Source: JAQBYK01 sp964499425 (lineage in GTDB: Bacteria > Patescibacteriota > Gracilibacteria > UBA1369 > LOWO2-01-FULL-3). Taken from it: a DNA stretch of 10,980 bases. Every line of letters starts with the position of its first letter. Within the stretch, counting starts at the first letter, position 1. Below are positions 5,132-10,980 of the stretch, in pieces. The stretch covers positions 1 to 10,980 of the forward strand of contig CAZCLD010000046.1 in the NCBI GenBank assembly GCA_964499425.1, given 5' to 3'. The position numbers and the translations under genes are program-made. The notes beneath the pieces are model-generated. The model ran no database searches, was not told the DNA's origin, and saw only the letters and a program-made list of their open reading frames with translations.

Positions 5132-6324
5132 AAGTACAAGTGCCAGGGTCAAAAAGTATTGCCAATAGGGCAATACTATTAAATGCGTTAAGCAAAAACA
5201 AAACCGTACTTAAGAACATTCCAATTTGCGAAGACACAAAATTCATGAAAGACGGCCTAAAGGAACTCAAAAAAGACAATCCCAAACTCTATACGGGTAA
5301 TGCAGGAACAACAACCCGCTTCCTTACCGCATATTCAACCTTGCTCGAGAAAAAGATCATTATAGACGGAGACAAAAGAATGAGAGAAAGACCCATAGAA
5401 GCCCTTACCAACGCACTAAATAACCTAGGAGCCGAGGTAAAAACAAAAAATCACTGTCCTCCAGTCAGCATCAGTCCAAAAAGAATTGAAGGAGGAGAAA
5501 TTAGTCTACCTGGAAATATCAGCAGCCAATATCTCTCTGCATTACTAATGGTTGCACCATTCACGAAAAAAGGAATAACAATCAACATTGAACAAGAACT
5601 TTATTCAAAGCCATACATAGAAATGACGATTAAGCTTATGGGAAGCTACGGACTCAAAGCAGTGAACAATAATCATGAACAGTTCAAAGTGGCACCTCAG
5701 TCCCCTATTCCACCTCAACATTACAAAGTAGAAGCTGACGCCTCATCCGCATCGTATATTGGCGCATTTGCAGCTCTGAATCCAGACAAGTCAGTCGTTT
5801 TAAAAAATGTTTCCAAAAAGTCCATACAGGGAGACATCAAATTCCTGGATTACCTAGAGAGAATGGGCTGCAAAACAACAGAATCCGAAACAAGCACCAC
5901 AATTATAGGACCAAAAGTATTAAAGTGTCTTGGAGAAATAGATATGAACGAAACCCCAGACCTAGTGATGACTTTTGCTACTTTGGCAGTATTCACCCCA
6001 GGAAGAACAAGAATACACAATATTGAAAATCTTAGAATAAAGGAAACCGACCGCATAGATGCTCTTAAGAACGAACTCACAAAACTCAATGTTAAGATAG
6101 GAACAGGCAAAAGCCACATAGAAATCGAAGGACAAAATCAAAGTGAGTTAGTCAAAAACCTTGGAAATCCAAAGATTACTATAGAGACATATAACGATCA
6201 TCGAATAGCTATGTCATTCGGAGTTCTAACTTCAATTATCCCGCAGATCTCAATTAAAAACCCGGGCTGTGTATCAAAAAGTTATACAACTTTCTGGGAA
6301 GACCTTAACAAACTAAAAAAATGA
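5122..6324 (+). CDS. aroA: 3-phosphoshikimate 1-carboxyvinyltransferase (EPSP synthase)
   Basis: AroA joins phosphoenolpyruvate to shikimate 3-phosphate to make EPSP, step six of the pathway. The 400 residues are slightly short because the N-terminus begins almost directly with PGSKSIANRA (8-17). Other motifs: GNAGTTTR (59-66, PEP site), RMRERPIEAL (86-95), SSQYLSALLM (134-143), EADASSASY (204-212), TPD with D280 in the catalytic position, LRIKETDRI (304-312), YNDHRIAMSF (357-366) and K385 in CVSKSYTTFWEDL. At the position of E. coli Pro101 there is Phe67 (TTTRFL); this is seen by alignment of the motif only, and its effect on inhibitor binding is not known. The ATG lies inside aroB (10-bp overlap) and is preceded by AAGGAAA, the closest thing to a ribosome-binding site in the operon. 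The TGA overlaps the aroK ATG. Confidence 0.97.
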   Translation: MEIEVQVPGSKSIANRAILLNALSKNKTVLKNIPICEDTKFMKDGLKELKKDNPKLYTGNAGTTTRFLTAYSTLLEKKIIIDGDKRMRERPIEALTNALNNLGAEVKTKNHCPPVSISPKRIEGGEISLPGNISSQYLSALLMVAPFTKKGITINIEQELYSKPYIEMTIKLMGSYGLKAVNNNHEQFKVAPQSPIPPQHYKVEADASSASYIGAFAALNPDKSVVLKNVSKKSIQGDIKFLDYLERMGCKTTESETSTTIIGPKVLKCLGEIDMNETPDLVMTFATLAVFTPGRTRIHNIENLRIKETDRIDALKNELTKLNVKIGTGKSHIEIEGQNQSELVKNLGNPKITIETYNDHRIAMSFGVLTSIIPQISIKNPGCVSKSYTTFWEDLNKLKK

Positions 6325-6827
6325 ATATTGTATTAATAGGCCTTCGCGGCAGCGGAAAAACAAGTGTCGGAAAAATACTGGCAAAAAAATTAGGATGGAA
6401 CTTTATTGATCTCGACGAAGAAATCGAAAAGTCAGAGAAAATGACAATCGCAAAAATTGTGGAATTAAGAGGATGGGAATATTTTCGAGCTGTAGAGTCA
6501 AAAATAGCCATAAAAGCTGCAAAATCGGACAATACAGTCATAGCTACTGGTGGAGGAACAATAATCAACCAAGATAACGGAAAGACTTTGAAGAAAAATG
6601 CCAGGATCATTTATCTTTACCGTAAACCAAAAGATTGCTGCAAATACATAAAAAACGATCCAAATCGCCCCCCTCTGACAAACCAAGAAACAGTTGAGGA
6701 AGAAACAAAACAACTATACAAGGAAAGGAACGGCATTTATTGCAAAAACGCCTTCAGGGTTTTACATAGAACACAGGACTACAAAAAGGATGCACAGGAA
6801 ATAATTAACATTTTATCCTTAGCATAG
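6321..6827 (+). CDS. aroK: Shikimate kinase
   Basis: AroK phosphorylates shikimate with ATP to shikimate 3-phosphate, the substrate of AroA encoded just upstream. It is a 168-residue NMP-kinase-fold protein. Walker A is GLRGSGKT (7-14). Shikimate contacts are D32 (DLDEEIEK), R56 (YFRAVE) and the GGG at 77-79. The LID motif NRPPLT has R116, and R136 in YKER matches the conserved late arginine. The start is fixed by the ATGA overlap with aroA. Its last 23 bp overlap the end of trhP on the opposite strand, and no terminator hairpin with a T-run is visible after it, so the aro transcript probably ends inside trhP. The operon covers pathway steps 1, 2, 5 and 6; dehydroquinase, shikimate dehydrogenase and chorismate synthase are not in this window. 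Confidence 0.96.
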   Translation: MNIVLIGLRGSGKTSVGKILAKKLGWNFIDLDEEIEKSEKMTIAKIVELRGWEYFRAVESKIAIKAAKSDNTVIATGGGTIINQDNGKTLKKNARIIYLYRKPKDCCKYIKNDPNRPPLTNQETVEEETKQLYKERNGIYCKNAFRVLHRTQDYKKDAQEIINILSLA

Positions 6828-8073
6828 TCCCCACGGGCAAACCATTCTTCAACTTCAAAAGCCTGTCTCCAGCACCTCCGTGTATCGCATCGACTTCCTG
6901 CCCTTCCAAATCAAACATCTCACTTACCTTCATACTAAACTGTTTATCGGGAGTCATTATCTCAATTTCTTCACCTTTCTTTAACCTATTGCGAACCTCA
7001 ACCTCATATAAACCACCAGCTTTTCTATCCTTTACTATACCCACAAATTTATGTGTTTGAACTGGAGCATTACTTTCGTAGTAAACATCGTTGTCACCAG
7101 GAAATCCGAACAAATATCCAGGAATGAATCCCCTATTAGCAGTCTTCTCAACCTCATCTAGCAAATTCTGATCAAAGTCCTTTCCTTTCATCATGTCCTC
7201 AATCGCCTGATCGTAAGCCTTAGCAACAGTCGACAAATAATATTCAGTTTTATTTCGTCCCTCAACTTTGAAACTACAAATACCCGCATCACACAAATCC
7301 TTTAGGAAAGGCAATAAACAATTATCCTTTGCATTCATAATATATGTACCATGCCCATCTTCCTCAATAGGCATAAACTCCCCAGGACGCTTCTCTTCTT
7401 CAATATAATATTTCTTCTCTGCTAACTCCTCTTGCCGCTTCTTAACGCCACTTTCATCATGAACCCTATATTTCCAGCGACAACTATGAGAACAAGCCCC
7501 CTGATTGGAATCCCGTCCAGTCATATAATTAGAAAGAAGGCATCTCCCACTGTAAGCCATGCAAATAGCACCATGAACAAAAAACTCAAGCTCAATATCT
7601 GGAACATGTTCGTGAATTTCTCTAATATCCTTTAACGTCAACTCCCTCGGAAGAATAATTCTACTCGCACCCTGTTTCTTCCAAAATTCCACAGAACGAT
7701 AATTCAGCACATTTGCTTGAACTGACATGTGTAAATCCACTTCCGGATAACACTCCTTAATCAACTCGAAAAGCCCAGGGTCAGCCACAATCAAGGCATC
7801 AGGCTTAATTTCTTTACGAACAAACGCTATGTGCTTCTTAAAAGCATCAATTTTTTCACCTCGCGGATAAATATTCTCAGTCATATAGAATGTTTTGCCC
7901 GCATCTCTAATCAGTTTCACTCCCTCGAGCAAAGTATCTTTACTAAACCCACCTTTTTTCGCACGCAAACTAAATGGCGAAAATCCAAGGTAAAACGCAT
8001 CACCTCCATACATCAATCCAATTTTGAGCTTCTCGAGATTCCCCGCAGGCAGAAGCAGTTCTGGTCTTTCCAT
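6805..8073 (-). CDS. trhP: Peptidase U32-family protein, probable tRNA hydroxylation protein TrhP (YegQ-like)
   Basis: U32 proteins were named peptidases, but characterised bacterial members (TrhP/YegQ, RlhA/YdcP) work in prephenate-dependent RNA hydroxylation; TrhP acts on the wobble uridine that becomes 5-hydroxyuridine in tRNA. The 422-residue frame has the U32 signature ELEFFVHGAICMAYSGRC (161-178) followed by SNYMTGRDSNQGACSHSCRW, close to the TrhP pattern. C171, C178, C194 and C198 are the candidate iron-sulfur ligands. The N-terminal barrel starts with ELLLPAGNLEKL, and the C-terminal part (about 340-422) resembles the small beta domain of YegQ. I start at ATG 8073 (MERPELLLPAG); an in-frame TTG at 8112 lies in the -35 box. 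The link to prephenate is notable because the adjacent operon supplies chorismate precursors. Specific substrate assignment is by similarity only. Confidence 0.85.
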   Translation of the reverse strand: MERPELLLPAGNLEKLKIGLMYGGDAFYLGFSPFSLRAKKGGFSKDTLLEGVKLIRDAGKTFYMTENIYPRGEKIDAFKKHIAFVRKEIKPDALIVADPGLFELIKECYPEVDLHMSVQANVLNYRSVEFWKKQGASRIILPRELTLKDIREIHEHVPDIELEFFVHGAICMAYSGRCLLSNYMTGRDSNQGACSHSCRWKYRVHDESGVKKRQEELAEKKYYIEEEKRPGEFMPIEEDGHGTYIMNAKDNCLLPFLKDLCDAGICSFKVEGRNKTEYYLSTVAKAYDQAIEDMMKGKDFDQNLLDEVEKTANRGFIPGYLFGFPGDNDVYYESNAPVQTHKFVGIVKDRKAGGLYEVEVRNRLKKGEEIEIMTPDKQFSMKVSEMFDLEGQEVDAIHGGAGDRLLKLKNGLPVGTMLRIKC

Positions 8074-8083
8074 AGCGAAAGAA

Positions 8084-8112
8084 ATAGTATCTGCTAAAAT
8101 ACGATCATGCAA
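8084..8112 (-). promoter_or_regulatory. Predicted promoter of trhP, -35 overlapping the nadB start codon
   Basis: On the minus strand TTGCAT (8112-8107), a 17-bp spacer and TACTAT (8089-8084) form a promoter with the same -10 hexamer and spacing as the aro promoter. The predicted start at about 8077 is only 4 nt from the trhP ATG. The -35 covers the nadB ATG (8107-8109). Confidence 0.6.
8095..8100 (+). promoter_or_regulatory. Possible -10 element for a leaderless nadB transcript
   Basis: TAAAAT matches five of six bases of the -10 consensus and lies 6 bp before the nadB ATG, so transcription would start at or next to the start codon. No good -35 is found at 16-18 bp, so the assignment is weak. 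An alternative -10, TAGTAT at 8085-8090, overlaps the opposite-strand trhP -10. Confidence 0.4.
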
Positions 8113-9540
8113 ACCAATTTCTTAGTTATAGGCTCCGGAATCTCAGGGCTCAACTTTGCCCTCCACGCAGCAAAAAAAGGAACTGTCATAATTGCTACCA
8201 AAAAAAAGCTGATAGATTCCAACACTAATTATGCTCAAGGAGGAATAGCAGCTGTCCTAGGTAAAACCGATGACTTCAGAAAACACGTTGAAGACACAAT
8301 GAAATGCGGCGCATACCACAACAACAGAAAGTCAGTTGAATTTATGATAAAAAACTCTCCCGAGGCAATTTATCGGTTAATTGACCTGGGAGTAGAGTTC
8401 GAAAAAGAAAAAGGAGAATTAAAACTAACACAAGAAGGCGGTCACAAAAAACGCCGCATAGCTTATGTCGGGGATTACACCGGAAAAGAAATCGAAAGGG
8501 TCCTAGTAAAGAGAATCAAAGAACATCCAAATATAAAAATACTTGAAAACACTTTTGCCCTGGATCTGATCAGAAAAGGCAAAACTTGCTATGGATGCAC
8601 TACTATCCGTGATAATAAGATTGAGAATATTTTCGCTGACCAGACAATCCTTGCAACTGGAGGCATAGGACAGTTGTTTAAATTTACTACTAATCCACAA
8701 ATCGCTACCGGAGATGGTGTAGCAATGGGGCTTAGAGCAGGTCTAAAAGTACGTGACACAGAATTCATCCAGTTCCACCCAACAGCACTTGCCAAAAAAC
8801 TAACTCCCATGTTTTTAATCTCAGAAACCGTCAGGGGTGAAGGAGCAAAACTCCTGAACTCCAAAGGAAAGAGATTTACCAAAGAAATGGCATCTCGCGA
8901 TATCGTTGCACGGGAAATCTACCGTGAATTAAACCATGGACAAGTCTTCCTAGACATCAGGCACAAAAAACGTCCATTCCTTAAAAAGAGATTTCCTCAA
9001 ATCTATGCAAAACTCAAAAAATACAAATTCGACATGGCAAAAGACAAATTCCCAGTTACTCCAGCAGCCCATTATATATCTGGAGGAATTGTTACCGATT
9101 TAAACGGACAAACACGGCTAAAAAATCTATTTGCCTTCGGCGAAGTTACCTGCACTGGAGTTCATGGAGCTAATCGCTTAGCATCTAATTCCTTATTAGA
9201 AGCCCTCGTTTTCAGCAATCAAATAGCTGAAAAACTAAAACCACAAAAAATCCCTCAAAACATTTTGGTTAAATCGCCCAAGCTTGTAAAAACCTCCACC
9301 CAGCCAATTCGTCATGAAATCCAGGATCTCATGTGGCACTATGCGGGCATTATCCGAAACCGTAAATTAATAAAAAAAGAAGGTCTTTCAAAACTGCGTA
9401 AAATCCAAAAAGAACTCAACAAAATCAACGGAACAAACCAAGAACTGGCTGAAGTCAGGAATATGGCACAAGTGGGTCTAGAAATCCTTAAAGCCGCATC
9501 AAAAAGAAAACGCTCTCTAGGCTGTCATTTCGTAGAATAA
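8107..9540 (+). CDS. nadB: L-aspartate oxidase
   Basis: NadB oxidises L-aspartate to iminoaspartate with FAD, the first step of de novo NAD synthesis; quinolinate synthase (NadA) then uses the product. The 477-residue protein has the N-terminal dinucleotide fold GSGISGLNFAL (9-19), NTNYAQGGIAA (39-49), ATGGIGQLF (183-191), and catalytic or substrate residues H224 (IQFHPTAL), the ETVRGEGA loop (240-247), R264 (SRDIVARE), H322 (AAHYISGG) and R357 (HGANRLASNSLLEAL). The C-terminal helical domain with LMWHYAGIIRNRK (408-420) and the ending SLGCHF are typical of NadB and separate it from succinate dehydrogenase or fumarate reductase flavoproteins. It is somewhat shorter than the E. coli enzyme (540). 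It diverges from trhP across 33 bp and its TAA directly abuts the prfA stop. nadA and nadC are not next to it here. Confidence 0.95.
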   Translation: MQTNFLVIGSGISGLNFALHAAKKGTVIIATKKKLIDSNTNYAQGGIAAVLGKTDDFRKHVEDTMKCGAYHNNRKSVEFMIKNSPEAIYRLIDLGVEFEKEKGELKLTQEGGHKKRRIAYVGDYTGKEIERVLVKRIKEHPNIKILENTFALDLIRKGKTCYGCTTIRDNKIENIFADQTILATGGIGQLFKFTTNPQIATGDGVAMGLRAGLKVRDTEFIQFHPTALAKKLTPMFLISETVRGEGAKLLNSKGKRFTKEMASRDIVAREIYRELNHGQVFLDIRHKKRPFLKKRFPQIYAKLKKYKFDMAKDKFPVTPAAHYISGGIVTDLNGQTRLKNLFAFGEVTCTGVHGANRLASNSLLEALVFSNQIAEKLKPQKIPQNILVKSPKLVKTSTQPIRHEIQDLMWHYAGIIRNRKLIKKEGLSKLRKIQKELNKINGTNQELAEVRNMAQVGLEILKAASKRKRSLGCHFVE

Positions 9541-10608
9541 TCACTCCCCTATTTTTTGTAGCATCTTTTCCTGATCTGCAAGACACAATTTTTCAACAAT
9601 GTCTCCTATTCCTCCATCCATAATACCAGGCAAATTGCTCCAATTGGTTTTTATTCGATGATCAGTAACTCGATCTTGAGGAAAGTTATAAGTCCGGATT
9701 TTTTCACTTCTATCACCAGTGCCAATTTGACTAAGACGCTCCTCTCCACGCTCTGAGCGTTGACGTTCCATCTCCACATCATACAAACGAGTCCTCAACA
9801 CAGACATAGCTTTATTCTTATTCTTCAACTGAGACTTTTCATCCTGACAGGTCACGATAATCCCCGTAGGATTATGAGTAATCCGAACTGCAGAATCCGT
9901 AGTATTTACAGATTGTCCCCCGGGACCACTAGATCTAAAAACATCAACCTGTATATCAGCTTCACTTATTTCAATGTCAACCTCCTCAGCCTCCGGCAAC
10001 ACTGCTACTGAAGCAGCAGAAGTATGCACTCTCCCCTGACTTTCAGTTACAGGAATACGCTGAACACGATGCACTCCACTTTCATATTTCATTTTCCCAT
10101 AAGCACCTTCACCCCTAACTGCAAAAATCATCTCTTTCACACAACCAGGACTTCCTTCGCTCTTGCTCATAAGTTCAACTTTAAAGCCATTATCCTCAGC
10201 ATATCTAAAATACATACGCCCAAGCTCACTAGCAAAAATCGCAGCCTCATCTCCACCAGCACCAGCCCGAACCTCAATTATACAGTCCTTAGTATCGTCC
10301 GGATCCTTAGGAATAAGCTCAATCTTAGCCTGCTCCTCAAATTCCATAAGATTCTGCTGCGCCTGCTCCAACTGATCCCTTGCTAGGTCCTTCATCTCTT
10401 CGTCATCCCCCTTGAGTATCTCTTGCGCCTCTTGTTTTGCTGCATTTGCCTCACGGTATTTTTTCGCCAAAGCTACAGCACTTTCCAAGGATTTATATCG
10501 ACGAGATAAAGCCCTGTATTGGCTTTGATCAGCAATAACCTCAGAATCAGCAAGCTTGCCTTGGATTTCTAAATATTCGGCCTCTAGTTGTTCTAATTTA
10601 TCAAGCAT
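9541..10608 (-). CDS. prfA: Peptide chain release factor 1
   Basis: RF1 recognises UAA and UAG in the ribosomal A site and triggers peptide release. The 355 residues are full length. After an N-terminal coiled-coil-rich domain (about 1-100), the GAGGDEAAIFA stretch (116-126) opens the core. The stop-codon recognition tripeptide is PVT (186-188) in RIPVTESQGRVHTSAA, the PxT type of RF1 rather than SPF of RF2. The catalytic GGQ is at 230-232 in SSGPGGQSVNTTDSAVR. The start codon ATG lies inside the end of prmC (8-bp overlap). PrmC is the methyltransferase for this very Gln (Q232), so enzyme and substrate are co-expressed. The stop codon is TGA, which RF1 itself does not read, and it directly abuts the nadB stop with no intergenic bases. 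Confidence 0.97.
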   Translation of the reverse strand: MLDKLEQLEAEYLEIQGKLADSEVIADQSQYRALSRRYKSLESAVALAKKYREANAAKQEAQEILKGDDEEMKDLARDQLEQAQQNLMEFEEQAKIELIPKDPDDTKDCIIEVRAGAGGDEAAIFASELGRMYFRYAEDNGFKVELMSKSEGSPGCVKEMIFAVRGEGAYGKMKYESGVHRVQRIPVTESQGRVHTSAASVAVLPEAEEVDIEISEADIQVDVFRSSGPGGQSVNTTDSAVRITHNPTGIIVTCQDEKSQLKNKNKAMSVLRTRLYDVEMERQRSERGEERLSQIGTGDRSEKIRTYNFPQDRVTDHRIKTNWSNLPGIMDGGIGDIVEKLCLADQEKMLQKIGE

Positions 10609-10980
10609 TTTTAATTATGAATATTCTGTCAATATTAGAAAGATCAGGCTCAATCAACCAGCTTTGTTCAAAATATTTATTCAACAACTCTCGCATACTA
10701 TCTCCCTGCGCAAAGCCAAATTCCCCGATCAAAAAATTGAAACTCAAACCCTTTTCTGCGATCTGTTGAAACAGCCTACTATACAATTCTAGCCCATCAT
10801 ATCCACCAAATAAAGCCTCATTTGGCTCATACTTTTCAGCATCAGCCGAAACAAATCGATTTTTTTCTTCTCCAATGTAAGGCAAGTTAGCAACAATAAG
10901 GTCATAAGAATCTTCTTTATCAATATTTTCAAGCAAATCACTCTGAAAAACATGGATTTTCTCTGAAACCCCATGTTGCT
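10601..10980 (-). CDS. prmC: Release factor glutamine methyltransferase PrmC, 3' part (start outside window)
   Basis: PrmC (HemK) uses S-adenosylmethionine to methylate the GGQ glutamine of release factors. About 125 C-terminal residues are visible. The frame stays open to the window edge, starting QHGVSEKIHVFQSDLLENI, which matches the end of the SAM-binding Rossmann fold. The catalytic motif appears as DLIVANLPYI: NLPY instead of the commoner NPPY, a variant I believe occurs in other PrmC proteins. EPNEALFGGYDGLELY follows, then LIGEFGFAQGDSM and the end IDRIFIIKNA. The apparent TTG start at 10936 is an internal Leu codon. The TGA overlaps the start of prfA by 8 bp. On this strand prmC precedes prfA, the reverse of the usual order. 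Confidence 0.93.
   Translation of the reverse strand, partial: QHGVSEKIHVFQSDLLENIDKEDSYDLIVANLPYIGEEKNRFVSADAEKYEPNEALFGGYDGLELYSRLFQQIAEKGLSFNFLIGEFGFAQGDSMRELLNKYFEQSWLIEPDLSNIDRIFIIKNA

Noticed and set aside
8074..8112. TTG start of trhP at 8112
   Set aside because: The extra 13 residues have no family resemblance and would overlap the nadB start and the -35 box. ATG 8073 gives the conserved MERPELLLPAG start.
10601..10936. A complete 111-residue gene starting at TTG 10936
   Set aside because: The frame continues upstream to the window edge with PrmC-like sequence, so this is the 3' part of a longer gene and the TTG is an internal Leu codon.
1..10980. Alternative genetic code with UGA as Gly or Trp (as in Gracilibacteria or Mycoplasma)
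   Set aside because: Five genes (aroF, aroA, tatD, prfA, prmC) end in TGA at the expected length, tryptophans are TGG, and RF1 is of the usual type. The standard code fits.
1..10980. CRISPR arrays, insertion sequences, tRNA or rRNA genes
   Set aside because: No regularly spaced direct repeats, transposase-like frames, terminal repeats or cloverleaf-like sequences were seen.

Overview
The window is a compact, gene-dense piece of a bacterial chromosome: AT-rich, standard genetic code, ten protein genes plus one very short leader-peptide gene. Five genes end in TGA (aroF, aroA, tatD, prfA, prmC) and Trp is encoded by TGG, so UGA is a normal stop. Starts almost never carry a Shine-Dalgarno sequence, promoters look like ordinary sigma-70 sites, and neighbouring genes abut or overlap. 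This would fit a streamlined lineage such as a standard-code candidate-phylum (Patescibacteria/Peregrinibacteria-like) bacterium. That placement is a weak inference, because no rRNA or other marker is present.

Layout from left to right: the 3' part of a GT4-type glycosyltransferase (+); a 198-bp intergenic region with four inverted repeats built around a strong promoter; radA (+); tatD (-), overlapping radA tail to tail; a divergent control region; the aromatic operon aroF-aroB-aroA-aroK (+), whose genes overlap by 4 to 10 bp; trhP (-), overlapping aroK tail to tail; a 33-bp divergent gap; nadB (+); prfA (-), abutting nadB; and the 3' part of prmC (-), overlapping the start of prfA.

The most interesting element is in front of aroF. 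A consensus promoter (TTGACA, 17 bp, TACTAT) is followed almost at the predicted transcription start by a 25-codon open frame at 2917-2994. Its last 12 residues are FFSWDFFYSFFG, with six Phe, one Trp and one Tyr. Right after it are mutually exclusive RNA pairings ending in a run of seven T, 22 bp before aroF. This is the full architecture of a ribosome-mediated transcription attenuator sensing aromatic aminoacyl-tRNAs. It controls the first enzyme of the shikimate pathway, which also carries an N-terminal ferredoxin-like regulatory domain. The operon would therefore be controlled both by attenuation and by allosteric feedback.

A second point is the radA promoter: a perfect 7-4-7 inverted repeat fills the spacer between -35 and -10, another 16-bp perfect palindrome begins at the predicted transcription start, and a third repeat ends just upstream of -35. 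A third is that several promoters lie so close to start codons that the transcripts would be leaderless or nearly so.
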